From contig ML986621.1 of assembly GCA_010094045.1 (NCBI GenBank), positions 279,760 through 343,759 of the forward strand: a DNA stretch of 64,000 nt. The letters are read 5' to 3'. The translations under genes and the position numbers were made by a program. The notes below the pieces were generated by a model. That model made no database searches. It worked only from the letters and a program-made list of their open reading frames with translations, and was not told the DNA's origin. Shown piece after piece: positions 34,047 to 46,391 of this stretch; positions within the stretch are counted from its first letter, which is position 1; each line of letters begins with the position of its first letter. Source of the stretch: Lojkania enalia (lineage: Eukaryota > Ascomycota > Dothideomycetes > Pleosporales).

Positions 34047-36435
34047 TCATATCTTTCTCCGCTTTGGACTACGTTTCTTCTCTCCCTCATCTTCATCCTC
34101 GATCGTAACAGGACTCCTACCACCACTACTCACACTCTCCACCCTTCCCTGATCTTGATCATTCGTACCATCAAGTCCAAATGCATCCCCAGTTCCACCG
34201 CCAAACGCCCCGTTCAGCGTATCACTCGTATCCGGGAGTTCATAATTGAGGTCCGGGAGCGTAATATCGTTCTCATTGTGATTCACACTAGTTGGTGCCT
34301 CTCCTCCATTGTTATTCGGGAAGAAATCATGATCCTGTACGAAAGAATCGAGATCGAGATCATATGTCCCCGGCTCACCAAGCGGCGCATTGCCAAAGTA
34401 CGAGCTATCTGTCAGACCAGGGATAATCCCGCTAGGGCTAAGCGGTTGGAGACGTTCCTGCAGATTCTGGACACGTGAGTTCTGCTCTTCGGACATCTTT
34501 TGGAGCATATCAAGCTGGGCTTGGGTTGCTCGAAATTGATCCAAAGAAGGGACTGCTGGGGGGTGCGGACTAATCAGGGCGTTGTTTGTGTTCTGGGCGA
34601 GGGTGGAGTTAGGGGAGGCGGCAGATGTGTTGTTTGCCATAAGGGAGAGGACGTCGTTCCGTTGCTCTTGGGTTAAGGGCACATTCCCGCCTTGCGTTTG
34701 GTAGTTGCTAAGAGCTGCGGGAAAATCAAATTGAGGGTTCTGGCTGCTGGGACGATTGGCCTTGGCGTTCGCGTTGTGGATAGCAGACATGATCTCCTCG
34801 TTTTCTGGAAGTGGGCCGATGTTCCCAGGAGATTCGACCTTGACCGGAACAGAGGATGCCCTATCTTCAAGACCTTGCTTGCCAAGCGGTGCGGAAGCTT
34901 GTGATGTATTTCTGGCTGCTGCAGTAGCAGGCTTGAAAATTGGTTGCTGGTTTGTTTTTGGAACGGGGCTTGTTGCTACAGATCGGACAGATGGTGTCAC
35001 GGTTGCAGCACGATCCACCGTGGGTGAGAGTACGTCTTTGTGAACTGGAGCCGGTAGTAGGGCAAGTGGGCGCTTATTTGTCCGATTAAATTGTGGTGAT
35101 TTATTGAAAGCCTTCTCCGGGAAATCTCCGACGTCGACAACGCTCCCGTGAGGTTGCTGTTGTGCATTTGCTGGTCCGAACATATCCGCAATATTAGCGC
35201 TATTATTCCCTTCCAAACTTCGGTTATAAAAGGTTGCGAGGAAGGTCAGAATAGCATTTATCGAATTTTCATGTCGGTCGTGCAAGGTTTGAAAAGCGGT
35301 GGCCTGCTGATAGAGCTGGTCGTTCTGTCGTCGTATCTGGTTTAAAACGTTGGATATGACCTTTTGCTGTTGTTGTAGAGCCCGCACCTCGTTCCTCAAG
35401 CTATTGTATTCTGCTCTTGGAATCATGGCCATGTCCTGACTCGCCCTCACGGCTAGCCGATCGTCTCCATAGGCGCCACCTCCTCCAGTATCAGCGACAT
35501 ACTTCCTATCCTCATCACTATCTCCTTGCTTATCATCGTCTCTTTTGCGCTTGGGACCCGCGGTTGGGTTTTTGGGTTTCTGAATAAGCCACAACAACTC
35601 CGGACGACCGCGTTTGAAGTACTTGTTGTAGTATTCACTCGGCGCCTTTGCCTTCGTTTCGCTCGCTTTCATGGAATTGTCCGAAAGCCCGACTTTCTTA
35701 TGAAACCCATACATGTTCAGTTGTCGAACGAACGAGGCGTAATTGTTGTGTTTGAAAAGTTCTGGGATCAGGGTCCTCGCGAATTCGTCTTCGTCCAGTA
35801 CTATAAACGAGTTGCCGTCGTCCGACCATCGGATAAGGTTCTCGTTTTTGCTTTCGTCAAGGAAGCTGGAACAGCGTCAGCGATTGCCATGACTTCTGTA
35901 GTGGAAAAGCTTACCTGCTCAATTTCTGGACGAATGGTGGAATCTGCTTCCTCTTGGCTTGCGCGTCCTTCTTTGCCATTATAGCCTTCTGCTCCAACTC
36001 GTCATCGTCTTCCTCGACATTCTCCCACTGCTGACTAGAGCCATCCGCGTTGAAGGCGTCCCAGGGAGAGCGGCCCCGCGCTGCCAGCTGCTGATTTGGA
36101 TTGCGCCTTACTAGCTGGCTGGAATACGTATTCGAGTTTGGCACAGCGTTGCCTGTGGAACCATCGTTCAACCCGTCCAGCGAGACAATTCGATTATGCG
36201 ATGAGTGACCGACGCCGCCACCACCTAGATTTCCACCATAACTCATCCCATCGTAGAGTGTAGGATCGCCAAACGGTATATTGATGTCAGTGGTGCCTGA
36301 AGAATCGGCCCAGTTATTCAGAAATTGGTCCGCCGAGAGATTTGACCCATCCTGGGTGTAGGCATTATTCGGAAGGCCTGGCTGTTGCTGAACCTGAGGC
36401 GATGCGCCAGGCGCGCGCCTTTTGCGGCTCGACAT
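34047..36435 (-). CDS. HSF1: Heat-shock transcription factor Hsf1
   Basis: Two exons, complement(join(34047..35865,35915..36435)), 779 residues. The HSF DNA-binding domain spans the 49-nt intron: PPFVQKLS in exon 1 joins SFLDESKNENLIRWSDDGNSF, then FARTLIPELFKHNNYASFVR and QLNMYGFHKK, the recognition helix and wing. After it come the nuclear basic stretch KRKRDDDK and a heptad-rich coiled coil (about 290-350, EVRALQQQQKVISNVLNQIR) for trimerisation. A long Ser/Asn/Gln/Pro activation region ends with an acidic part and a basic KKRSPKRRK tail. Fungal Hsf1 is normally essential and drives chaperone genes through GAAnnTTC sites; such a site stands before the J-protein gene in this window. The N-terminal 165 residues are disordered and acidic, as in yeast Hsf1. 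Confidence 0.94.
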
Positions 36436-38113
36436 GAAATCCTACGTGTCGCTCGGTGGAGCCTGTCTTGATCCGATGAGAGCGGCCAATACGTGTCTCT
36501 CCGAGATCAAGAGGCTTGCTACGTATCCCGCTCGAGGGCTCGGAGGGGCGGGGCAGGGACAGTGGCAAGCAAGAAAGCAATCGACTCGTCGGGTAGGAAC
36601 GACAACGCGCGCGGGAGGATGCGCCTATGCGAGACGAGCGCGGTGCAGGATCGGTCACGAATTTGTAGCTCCGGCGAGGCTTGATGTTTCGGCGGAAGAG
36701 TCTGGCAAGTAAAACCGATATTTGATTGTTTACAAACTGACCTTCCCGCTACAAAGAGCGACAAAACAACGGTCGTCGCAAACCGTTAGGGCTGGGAGGA
36801 CTTTCTGGGAGACTGCGGCGAAAGGCTAGACGGGCGGAGGTAGCAGTGAATTACGTTTTGCAGGCCGGGATGGTGACGATGGGGCGGCCAATTGATGTTC
36901 GCTGCCGGAGGTGGGAGGCCAGCAATTCCGGAAATGCGAATTGAACGTCGAGCACGAGAAGACGTCCACAGTGCTCGCCGGGCCGAACAAGGTGAAGCAG
37001 TTACCGCGGGTCCCGCTGCACTACTTAGCCATGAACATACTTCTCACACCATAGCCCGTGAAGGGCGGATAAACAGTTTGTCCGGGGTCCCCGCATAACC
37101 CGCGACTCTGGTGCAGCCCGATGGCTATACAGAGAGAACGCTGCCATTAACCTGATCCTGCGTCACTAGACAGATTTTGAGAATAACCCTCTTCTACACG
37201 CGGTGCCGTCGTAGATTGTGTTGGCACCCCCTCGTACGATGCTGCACATTTGCGGCATAATAGCTGCGTCATTGGAACCGCGGAAAATCTCCCTCTCTCT
37301 CAACCCGCCAGCGCAGAGGCTTGAGACGATCTAGAACACCGGAACACAGTACAAAATGGTATAGTTGCACAAATGCCATGCCAGCCTACCTTGTATCCAT
37401 GACTTGCGCGTCTCGCTCAGCAGGAATCAATCCGATAGAGCACCGTCTTAGTGCTAGGCCAATACACCCCGGCTACCAACTACTTGCGCCTTCTATTGGC
37501 TATTCCAAGAAATCCTCCCGAAGTTATCTCTTACAGAAGTCTTCTCCTTGTGCTAGGCCTGATACCCCATGCATGAACAGGGGCCATTGCTTGCATAATG
37601 GGATTCAACATACTCGATCCAACACATCATCGCGATCCTGACATACCGCTTCTCATATCATCGAGATTGAGATTTGGATGCCCGAATAATCCCGAGCTAA
37701 GATGGAAGAATGTTACTTCTGGAAATACTGCCCGGCAGCATGCTCCACCGCTTACCGCATTAACGTGCTCCTACAGAATATGCTCCTGGCGTCCTTGGCG
37801 ACGCCTCTCGGGGAGGGAATCACTTAAATATAGGCCCCGTAACACGTAGCTTGTAAGTAGAATATCACTTCTGACATGGTAGCAGGCAATCGTATCTAGT
37901 AGCTAAGAACATTAAATGCCGGGTTCAGGGTCATTTCCGACGTTCACCATTCGTCGAGATTACGGCCCTTCTAGTCGATTGATACTAAGATCATGTGAAT
38001 GTAATTATGAAATTTAGAAGGTGGCTCTAGTAGGGGAAAACTATCAAAACGTCTTAGCAATTAAAGGCTTAAATTAACTGCGCCAGAGTTATGGGAGAAG
38101 ACCATGCTCCACT
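36436..38113. other. Upstream region of HSF1 and gene-free stretch
   Basis: About 1.7 kb with no convincing gene on either strand. The first 700 bases are GC-rich and probably the HSF1 promoter and leader. Open frames at 36365-36764 overlap the HSF1 start or leader and lack domains. Confidence 0.45.
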
Positions 38114-39159
38114 TCATTTCACTGAGCCCCCTATCCTCGGCACCCATTCAAGCCTAAATGACGCCTCCAAGCCCCAATCGGAAATCCGCCAAAACGCAAC
38201 CAACACTTCTGAATACCTACCACCAAACATTAGTAATTAGCATTCATCCGACCGCCTTTTAACAATGAAAGGAGTCCTTACGCCGCCACTGCCGCCAAAC
38301 TTTCGAAAGGCCTTGCAGCAATCTTTAAAAGCAACCCATCCCCAAAAAAAAAAAAAAAAAAAAAACACCACAATGAACCCCATAATCATCCCAAGCCTCT
38401 TCATCGTCCCTCTCGTCACTGCAAGTATCCGCAACGGCGCAATCAGCATCATCATGTCCAGCACCGTGATCGTCACCTCCACAAATCTATCGATCCAGGC
38501 ATTAGACGAGTAAGAGAGAGTCTCAGGGTGGGGATAGTGTAGATTTGCGTGGATGGGAATTTTCTTGCGTCATAGTTTGGAGAGGCGGGATCGTTTGGAG
38601 AGCCCGAAGAATGAGCGGAGAGGGCTTGTCGTCCGGGAGCGACGGCGGCTAGGTTGTAAGGGCGTTTTAGGTGAACGGTTTCTTCGTCTAGGACCGCGTT
38701 CCGGGTGTTTGAGAGCCATTTCTGGACACTTTAAATGTCTTTTGGGGCACTCTAGGCTTTATGCGCATGACGGAGTGCTGGATTAAGGGATCGTCTTGTT
38801 ATTCGATATATAGTTGGCCTACCGAGCGATTAGTAGTTTTAGGACACTTTCTATACTCTTTTATCCTAGCATGGATCTGTTCAAGAACCTGTGTACGCTC
38901 TGGTGCTTGCTCTTGGCGGAAGGATCAGTTGTGGATGTCCCGTGCGGATTTTGCAGCGTGGCCCGAGTCCAGCTACTCCAACCCTATCTCGAGCCTAGAG
39001 ATTTGGTCTTGAAGAAGGAGCTCTCCGGCATTCAGCGCGCCAAATGGTCTGAAGACTAAAAAGGTTTCGTCTGAAGCCATGAGTGTTGGATACGCTCTGT
39101 AGCGGGAGAACCTTCCATGGTTTCTTTGGTTGTTCTTCGTCCGCGAGAGCATAGGTCAT
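38114..39159 (-). pseudogene. Broken DUF6594-type fungal membrane protein gene
   Basis: Minus-strand remnant that still reads as the fungal DUF6594 family in order: a KKPWK start (ATG at 39159), YRAYPTLMASDETFLVF with RPFGALNAGELLLQDQ, the charged helix LEQIHARIKEYRKC, VQKWLSNTRNAVLDEETVHL, then the C-terminal membrane helices (VLDMMMLIAPLRILAV, KRLGMIMGFIVV) and AVAAYSEVLVAFW after an apparent intron (GTAAGG to TAG, ending before about 38209). It is not translatable. The frame changes between the start and YRAYP, in-frame stops stand at 38973-38975 (TAG) and 38925-38927 (TGA), and the frame changes again before the membrane part. Both stops can be explained by one C-to-T change from CAG or CGA. 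A 22-base A run (38344-38365) sits inside the membrane segment. The family name is from memory of its pattern. Confidence 0.65.
38344..38365. repeat. Poly-A run inside the broken membrane protein gene
   Basis: 22 A on the plus strand, reading as phenylalanine codons on the pseudogene strand within its last membrane segment. Confidence 0.9.
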
Positions 39160-40362
39160 AGTGGGATATGAAGTCGAGTGGATGCCTTTTCAGCTCCTCA
39201 ACCTGATTGTGTGCGCGCAGAATAGGCTAGCATAACATGTAAGACGCCATGATACTACTTTTGACTGACTTAGAATGGTGGGAATAGACTATATGCTCTC
39301 CCATTTGCCCTTTTCCTAGTTGTGCTGGCAATGGTCGCCTTTCCGCATCCTTTCTTTGGATCCGATATCTTGAACAAGGCGTGTCTCCATAATGTGATTC
39401 TATAGATTCACCCATGGAAAAGCCTACGTAAGACATATTTCCCAATCAAGCCAATGAGCTATGTCAGTGTCTTAATTCAGCAACCGGTCTGCGTAAGCAT
39501 TGAATTAATCGAAACATGGGCCAGGCTCACTTTACTTAGGTGCATTAGAATCGTCTAGTGACAAGAACTTAAATGAGGCGCCAGTAAAGCTCAGGGACAG
39601 ATGATAGTCAAAGAGATTCAGTAGAATTTGACTTACGTAGAGCAATGACGCGTAGAGGATAGTGCGCCATCTATGCAACTACGCAGCATTCCAGCTTGGT
39701 CCTAAACCTACGATGCAGCCGAAAACGAGAGCTAGCCACAATAACGTCGTCTTTTCCAGGGTATATAATCATTTTCTTATCAGCTTACATTATTACTTTA
39801 TATGACTGATGGATTAGCAGTGAGATGTTTTGCACTGCGGCAGATAAATTTTAAGCATCCGTCATAATTGGGCCCGCAAGGCAATATACAAATTAGACCG
39901 ATTGTAAGTAGTTCAGATTTAAAAACGACACACTAAACACGGCTACGACCTTTGTACAGCCGGTATAGAATCTTGGGGTGATTCGTAAGACATTTGAAGA
40001 TCCCTCAGGCCTTCGGGAGCGGCTCTATACAGGATATGGTCGCTCAGCAAGTCCTTTTCCTTCCTAATATTTTGCGTACAAGCCCGTGTATTCATATGGC
40101 GCATACGTGGCTCCATTGGAGAATAGACCGGCGCTAGCGCTGCCTGAACAAGATTTTTATCCAGATGAATTGCCAATACAATTCCCAGATTCCAGATCGA
40201 ATCTACAACTTTCTAGCCAACAGAGATCGTTAAGAATTTATTGACGCTACTGCAAGATTATGACCATCCTCCAAGGCTTAAGGATCAAGAGGCATCGAAC
40301 GGAAGTCTCCGAAGCATGGGAAAGTAAAGAAGAACCGAACACCCGTTCTGGAGTAGAAATAC
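39160..40362. other. Gene-free stretch
   Basis: About 1.2 kb, AT-rich, with no gene supported. The 77-codon minus-strand frame at 39943-40176 has an ordinary amino-acid mix but no domain, signal or splice support. Confidence 0.45.
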
Positions 40363-40768
40363 CTATCGAGGATACTCGCCGACCAGCAACCACGGACACA
40401 CCTTAGTCAACATAGACCGGATCTGACAAAAACACGTGCCAAAGCTGTGGGATTTTGGTAGGCTCTTGTAAATGCCACCAGCACAAAGGGGAAAGCCAGC
40501 CATCCGAGGCCCTAAAAGCAAGATATATTGTGACAAATCTAGATGCCAATGCGGAAAAACCACCCCGGCTACACTCACTCCAAGGATGTGCCGGCCCCGC
40601 TGCAGCTGGCCCAAAGCCGGAGTCTAATACCTTGAGATCAGACATCAGAATGGAGAAATCACCACATTTGCCATCACCACATCCGTCCCAGGCATATTCT
40701 GGACTCGAAACTACGGGAATGAGTAAGCAGAAACCGACTGCGAAGGAAAGGAGGTCCTGGAAAGCCAT
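40363..40768 (-). CDS. Candidate small secreted protein
   Basis: Residues 1-22 form a good signal peptide (MAFQDLLSF, then a Val/Gly/Phe/Leu core ending VVSS). The mature start is DGCGDGKCGDF. Two readings are possible. Unspliced, the frame from 40768 gives 121 residues and stops at 40403. Spliced, complement(join(40363..40511,40579..40768)) removes a 67-nt GTGAGT..TTTTAG intron and gives 112 residues with several further cysteines (LCAGG, TCFCQ, VCPW). The spliced form is preferred for its cysteine spacing, but the intron lacks a clear CTAAC branch. No homologous family is recognised. It may be an effector-like secreted protein, or a chance frame. Confidence 0.4.
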
Positions 40769-41986
40769 GCTTAAACATCTATTGAGAGTAGGAATGCGCT
40801 CGAAGGTCTGAAACGATAAAGACGCAAGAGAGAAATGCTGCTTCCAATGTAGAACTATATTTATTTAATTTTATTTCATCCTAATAAGCTTCTCATGGGC
40901 GCAATTCAAGGCTAAGATCCAAGTACATGTATCGGCATGGCCATTGTTGAATGCTCGAGAAATGACCAGGGAAGACACGGTATGCCAAGAGATGATGCAA
41001 CCAGAGTTAGACGCCATGAGAGCTAGTGGTCGTTGTAGGAAGCCGCGAATTATCTCCCGGATCTTTGCCTTATTATAAACCGCTAACGTATTGCTGCGAG
41101 GAGAGGTCAAGGTTAGGGGGTAGGAATTGTATTCGATTGGCCACTGCACGATCCTTTCGGCTCCCCAGCCTGACCTGATTTCCCCAAGCTAGCTAGTTTG
41201 TCGAGGACCAGCGAAGCCACAATAAAAGCCGCTAAGTCGAAGTCAGGACTCTGTTGACGATGAGAGGTCCGGGATTTTCCGCCTTCGGCTGGCGAGGGCC
41301 ACAGCCAACTGCTTTGCTCCAAATCTACACATTAGTTGACCACCCATAATAGATTGTACCGCCGGCATGGTTTTATGCCGCAAACCGGGCTACGGTCCTT
41401 CTTCTTCCCCCCTGCATTTTACCAAGCAATGCCTCCACCACGATTGACGACTTCACCAGCGCGGCATCGCGTCAGGCTTCAAGCTCTTACCAACCAACAG
41501 GCTTGTCCAATGCTGGCGCACTATATCCCGCTACCAATATTGGCCAACAACACAAGACCAAGAAGAGAAGATTTTTCATTTCCTAGTTAAAACGGTTGCT
41601 GAGATGGTGGCGACTTTCCAAGAAATCTGAAGGCCCAAACGATAAACCAAAGGACGATGATATTGGATAGCGGTACACACAAATAAGGTTACCTTTAGAG
41701 GCTGCTACTTTGGATAGGAGAATGATGATAGAATACAATAACATCTGCGAAGAGAGATTAAAGCTCGTTAGGAGAGTTCTGGGTCAGTTTTTCATCCGGA
41801 GCAAGAAGTGTTCGTGGGCTCGAGTAGTCAGCGCATTTGGTTCTATGAGCGATTGTTCCAGAGATCCATGACCGATCGTATTCCAGATCTTTGTCCCGCG
41901 TGGTTTCTCTTTGTAGGTCTTTTCCTATCAAGCCTTTTACAGCTTACGTCCGCTTTAACCAGCTGGGCTATCTCTTAGCGCATACA
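40769..41986. other. Gene-free stretch
   Basis: About 1.2 kb between the candidate secreted gene and the end of the unknown gene at 41987. Frames at 41113-41322 and 41336-41590 lack domains. Nothing is supported. Confidence 0.5.
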
Positions 41987-43399
41987 TCAGCGACCGCTTG
42001 CAATACAACTTACTATGAAATTTTGGTCAAACACATATCCGTTCGCATTCCCACACCTCTCAAGAGCGGGCGCTACGGAAAGCTCTACCCGCCTTGCCTT
42101 ATCAACCTCTTCATCAATATCCTCCATCTCAGAATCATAGAAACCATATCCAAATAATTGGCCAGACTTGCCTCCCGTAAATGTAACAAATCGGTAATCT
42201 GCTTGTTGGCGCTTCATTTTCAGGTCGAGGGCAACGGCTGTAGATACGATCTCATAGAGATGCTCCTTGCCTAGCCGAAGGCTCTGCGTTGCCCAGGGAC
42301 GCAACCTTCTGCGCAACTTGCTGCAGAACCTTTTAATGCGCTTCAGGACGGGTGCCGCATCGAATGTTGGCCGCCATTTGTCATCCACCTGGGGAATCAA
42401 CATGTTGACTGTCATAGCCCGCCAACGATGAAATTCTTCCGCACCTTCTTCGTTTTTCACAGCTGTGAAGCGTCAGCGATTGTGCAGAGGAAGAAATGGA
42501 ATAAGGTCCTACCCTTCCGAAGGGTATCATTAATTGGACGGAGCTTCCTGTCGCCAAGGGATCCCGCCCACCAGTATCCGCAACCTTTGAGCAGATTGCT
42601 AAAAATGCGCACCTGCAACTTGTTCCAAATATAGGCTTGGATCAAGAGCGGTCGATCGTGTTGGTGCTTCAGATAAGCTTCATAATTATCTGAAAGGCTC
42701 CCAAACAGCTCCTTCGATGAATGGACATGCGGGCGCCTGCTTCTTCTGGTCAAAGGTCCGCTGAAATATTCCTCGCTCCAATCTCGGATCGCGTGTCGCA
42801 AAGCTTGCAGGTCCTCAATGAGCGCCTTTTCGTCCGATTTATATACGATCGACTGCCGAGGTATGCCATTAGGGCCCATTGATTTCCTCTGCAGCTCCTT
42901 TCGCAGCGCATCACGTTCTCTAGTAACCTGATAAAACCGAGCCACTAGATCCTCCTGACTGCTTCCAGGTCTGATATCTGGCCGAGATGGCGATTTTGGC
43001 GGTACCATTGGGGAGCCATTCGGGGAAAGCCCCAAATTGCGATTAGGACTTGGGGAGTTGTCATCGGAAGACTGCGCCCACGACTCCGCAGCGGACAGTC
43101 TACCCGTAACCTTATCATGGGGAGGCACATATAGAGTCTTTCTACGATCCTTGGGTATCAATTCCTCCTCGTCGGTCCACTCGGTATCGGCATCAACGAA
43201 TGAGTTCTCCATTGGATCTGAGTGGAAGGGGGACTCGAGGACTTCGGCCGAGGGACAGGATATCTTTAGCGCGCTCAAGGTCGAGTTCCGCACGTCTATT
43301 GATGCATAAGCTTCTATTATAACAGGAGAAGAAATAGGAGGTATTCAAGGTGTACTACAGGACTAGAAATAAAGACGTACCAGAGCCGTGTGCCGTCAT
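41987..43399 (-). CDS. Hypothetical fungal protein of unknown function
   Basis: Three exons, complement(join(41987..42462,42513..43295,43381..43399)), 425 residues. The first exon is 19 nt (six codons plus one base) with a GTACGT donor. It was placed because the long frame has no ATG at its head, and this exon joins it in phase. Residues 1-120 are Ser/Pro-rich and acidic, followed by a short coiled coil (VARFYQVTRERDALRKELQRK) and an alpha-helical domain with LQALRHAIRDWSEEYF, YLKHQHDRPLLIQAYIWNKLQ and FHRWRAMTVNML. This helical arrangement recurs in uncharacterised fungal proteins, but I cannot name a family or function. No membrane segment or signal peptide is present. Confidence 0.75.
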
Positions 43400-44512
43400 A
43401 TCTCGCCGGACATGCTGTGCCTTATCCTCTAGGGAAAAAGCAAGGATGGGCCTTGCAGAGGACCTGAATCCGTGAGATTAGATCTTACTTGAGTATTATC
43501 TACGCCGCAAAGCGTTGTCCGAAGCTTAGAGAGATTATGAAGGCTAGGGGGTGTTGCGCCCCAGACGAACCCTCCGTAATTGGACTCGGTGCGGCATGGT
43601 GGAAGCGATGCTTGCTACTCAAGGCACTGCCCAGGATCAGGCTTGGGTAAGGCCATGATCATGGATGGCTGGTCCTGGCGGTTCGCGAGCCAGTAAGCAG
43701 GGCTGGCTGCACGTCAAGAACGGCGGATAGTACAGCCTATTGGGTGGGGCTGGGCCCATCGGCTGTCACGTTTATCCGAGTCTTGATCCGGCGTAGTGCT
43801 GTTGGCTGGTGCACGACATACACTCGCCATTAATATGTGACGCTTCTAGATATCGTCAAATTTACAGAATTAGCCCCTTTATCACGATATTCACCATTGC
43901 CGTACCATAGCCTCTACTATGAGCTCTAGTTCTATATTGCCCAACCCATGTGCTCTTGTCCCCAACCCAATTACATATCTTCAAAAATTCCCCCTCCACA
44001 CAAAAGGCATCTTAGTGGTAACTAGCACATCCAGGAAATACAAGGCGGGCTGCAGCCGCGCCCATGCAAGCTTTATGCATAAGGAGTGCTCCTATCGGAG
44101 CTGTACTCGGCCTATGCCCCACCAACCAATTACAAATCATCCTAAAATACCATGGCCGCCTAGGTAAGGCTAATATTCTGCCGCAACTCTGGATTAATGG
44201 TTGAGCTAGTGAGGATTTGGCATCGAGTAATCGCAGCAGAATATGACAAGGGCTCCTCGAAATAGAGATTGAGAAAGCTCACCTAGGCAACGTAGGAAGT
44301 GCTTTCGGGCTAAAAGTCAGTATTGCACAATTTGACGTAGGAATCTATTGATCCTTTCATCGCGCTTAGACTTGGACAAATAACTTGCTCGGTCAATGGA
44401 CTACGTAGCTATCCTTCTATTGTTTTAATATTCACCCTCTCACATGCCTTACACGCTCATACTGCAAACTGTTAGCCATTTATATTCCGTAATGGTCTGC
44501 GATTGTGTAGAC
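43400..44512. other. Promoter region of the unknown gene and 3' flank of the ALDH gene
   Basis: About 1.1 kb with no supported gene. Its lower end may contain the last tiny exon of the aldehyde dehydrogenase gene (see there). Confidence 0.45.
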
Positions 44513-46391
44513 TTACTTGATTGTGATAGTTTTAGCCTCCACATAATGCATCAAGCCTTGCTTTCCACATTCCCTACCTAGACCGCTTTGTTTGTATCCT
44601 CCGAAGGGAGTGTTTGGGCTCAACGTCTGCCAAGTGTTGATGTTGACATTACCCGCGTCAAGCTGTCTTGCAATGCGAAGAGCACGGCTAGCCGACGAAG
44701 TAAAGATGCAGGCTGCGGAAGATATTAGCTTTGATTCCTTTTAACTAGCTGTGAATCGTGATGCACTCACACGACAAGCCGTAGCTGGTATCATTGGCCA
44801 GTTCGATGGCCTCCTCTTCGGTTTTGAAGGTCCTAATCGTAATAACAGGACCGAATATTTCTTCACGGTAAATTCTTGCATCATCTTTAGGATTAAGGAA
44901 GATGGTCGGCTCTATATACCATCCGGACTTTCCGTGACGGCCACCTCCAGTTACTAGTTCGGCTTCGCTCTTCCCGATTTCCAGGAACTGCATCACCCTT
45001 TCGAACTGTTTTCCATCTACTAATGGGCCTAGAAATGTTTTTGGGTCCAGTGGCGACCCGATCGTGTGTGTGAATTGTTGGAAGCGAGCCTTGAGTTGCT
45101 CTATGAACTTTTCTGCAATATCTTCATGTACAAATGTTCGAGAGGCGGCGATGCAGGCCTGTCCAGTATTGAAGAGGAAGTTCTGGGAATGATGTACCAG
45201 GGCGTTTTCCATGTCCGCGTCAGGGAAGATAAGGGATGGAGACTTTCCTCCAAGTTCAAGAACGACTCGTTTGAGGTTGCTGTGATACCGTCAGCAAAAG
45301 CTAATAGACGAAGGTTAGTCTCCAATTACCTCTTGGCAGCCTGTTCTTGTACCTAAGTAGGAGTCAGCGCCGTCGATTTGAGGAGCTGTGGAATATTAGT
45401 ACCTTCTTTCCAGCGAAGACTGAACCTGTAAAAGATATCTTGTTGATGTCCTAGACTCATTGTAAGTAATCAAAGGTAGGACTCCATTTAACGCATTTTA
45501 CCATGTGGCTCGCCAGCATTGACCCAGCCCTTCCATCACCTGTGATAATGTTGATCACACCTAAGCATGTCCTAGTTAGCAGAATCCAGATATAAGTGTT
45601 GTGCAGTGGTGACCGAAGTCAGCATACTAACCTGGGGGAAACCCAGCCTCTTTAGCAAGTTCGCCAAATTGTAGGACGCCCAGCGGACTCTTTTCGGAAC
45701 CTTTGTAGATGAAGGTACATCCAACAGCGACCGCAGGAGCGACCTTGAAAGCAAAGAATGCAGGAGATGCATTCCAAGCGCCAATTCCAGCGCAAACGCC
45801 AATAGGGTCATACTGAACAATCTACAAGGACACATCAATATTGAAATGCGCAACAGATCAGTAAAAAATGGGGGGAATACCTTATACATCCCATCTTGTT
45901 CTGGGTATTGCTCTCCATTCAACTTATCTGTCCATCCAGCATAGTCTTGTTTCGTATTGTCAGCCTACCATAATCGATGACGGAGAATAAGACTTTACAT
46001 CTGAACACCGCCGAAACTATGCCCACAACCATGGTCGCGATGTTAATCGGCTGACCCATGGCTTTGGCTTCACACTCCGCAATCTCAGATGCATGCTCAT
46101 CGACAAGATCAGCAAACTTCATCATGACCTTAGTTCTCTGCGCGGCCGTGAATCTGGACCATTCGCCTTTGAATGCGATTCGGGCTGCAACAACAGCAGC
46201 TTCTACATCGGTTTGGTCGGCGACTTGGATATTGTCGGTGACAAGAGACTCGTCATGAGGGCTGTAAAGGCTCAGAGTCTCGCCGGATTTGGCGTCGACG
46301 TACTTATTCAATAACATTAGCAGATTAACTAGACTGGAGGCCGTAATGAAGCTGGTACCTCATTGTTGATGAATAGTTGAGTGTGGACCAT
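44513..46391 (-). CDS. NAD(P)-dependent aldehyde dehydrogenase
   Basis: Nine exons, complement(join(44513..44712,44771..45279,45330..45352,45403..45450,45502..45560,45632..45821,45881..45945,45999..46302,46359..46391)), 476 residues; phase holds at all eight introns. It oxidises aldehydes to acids. Visible: the cofactor-binding GAWNASPAFFAFKVAPAVAV and ITGDGRAGSMLASH, KISFTGS, the general base Glu249 in LELGGKSP, the nucleophile Cys283 in GQACIAASR (spacing 34, as in the family), EEIFGPV, and the end FGGYKQSGLGRE. No targeting signal is visible, so it is probably cytosolic. The stop may be wrong: at the last codons a GTAAGT donor, a GCTAAC branch and a TTTGCAG acceptor could add a tiny final exon ending with a short Met-Ser-Val tail near 44450. 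A TATA box and a CCCCT element lie about 80 bases upstream. Confidence 0.9.

Noticed and set aside
36365..36764. Several frames around the HSF1 start
   Set aside because: They overlap the HSF1 first exon or leader and have no independent support.
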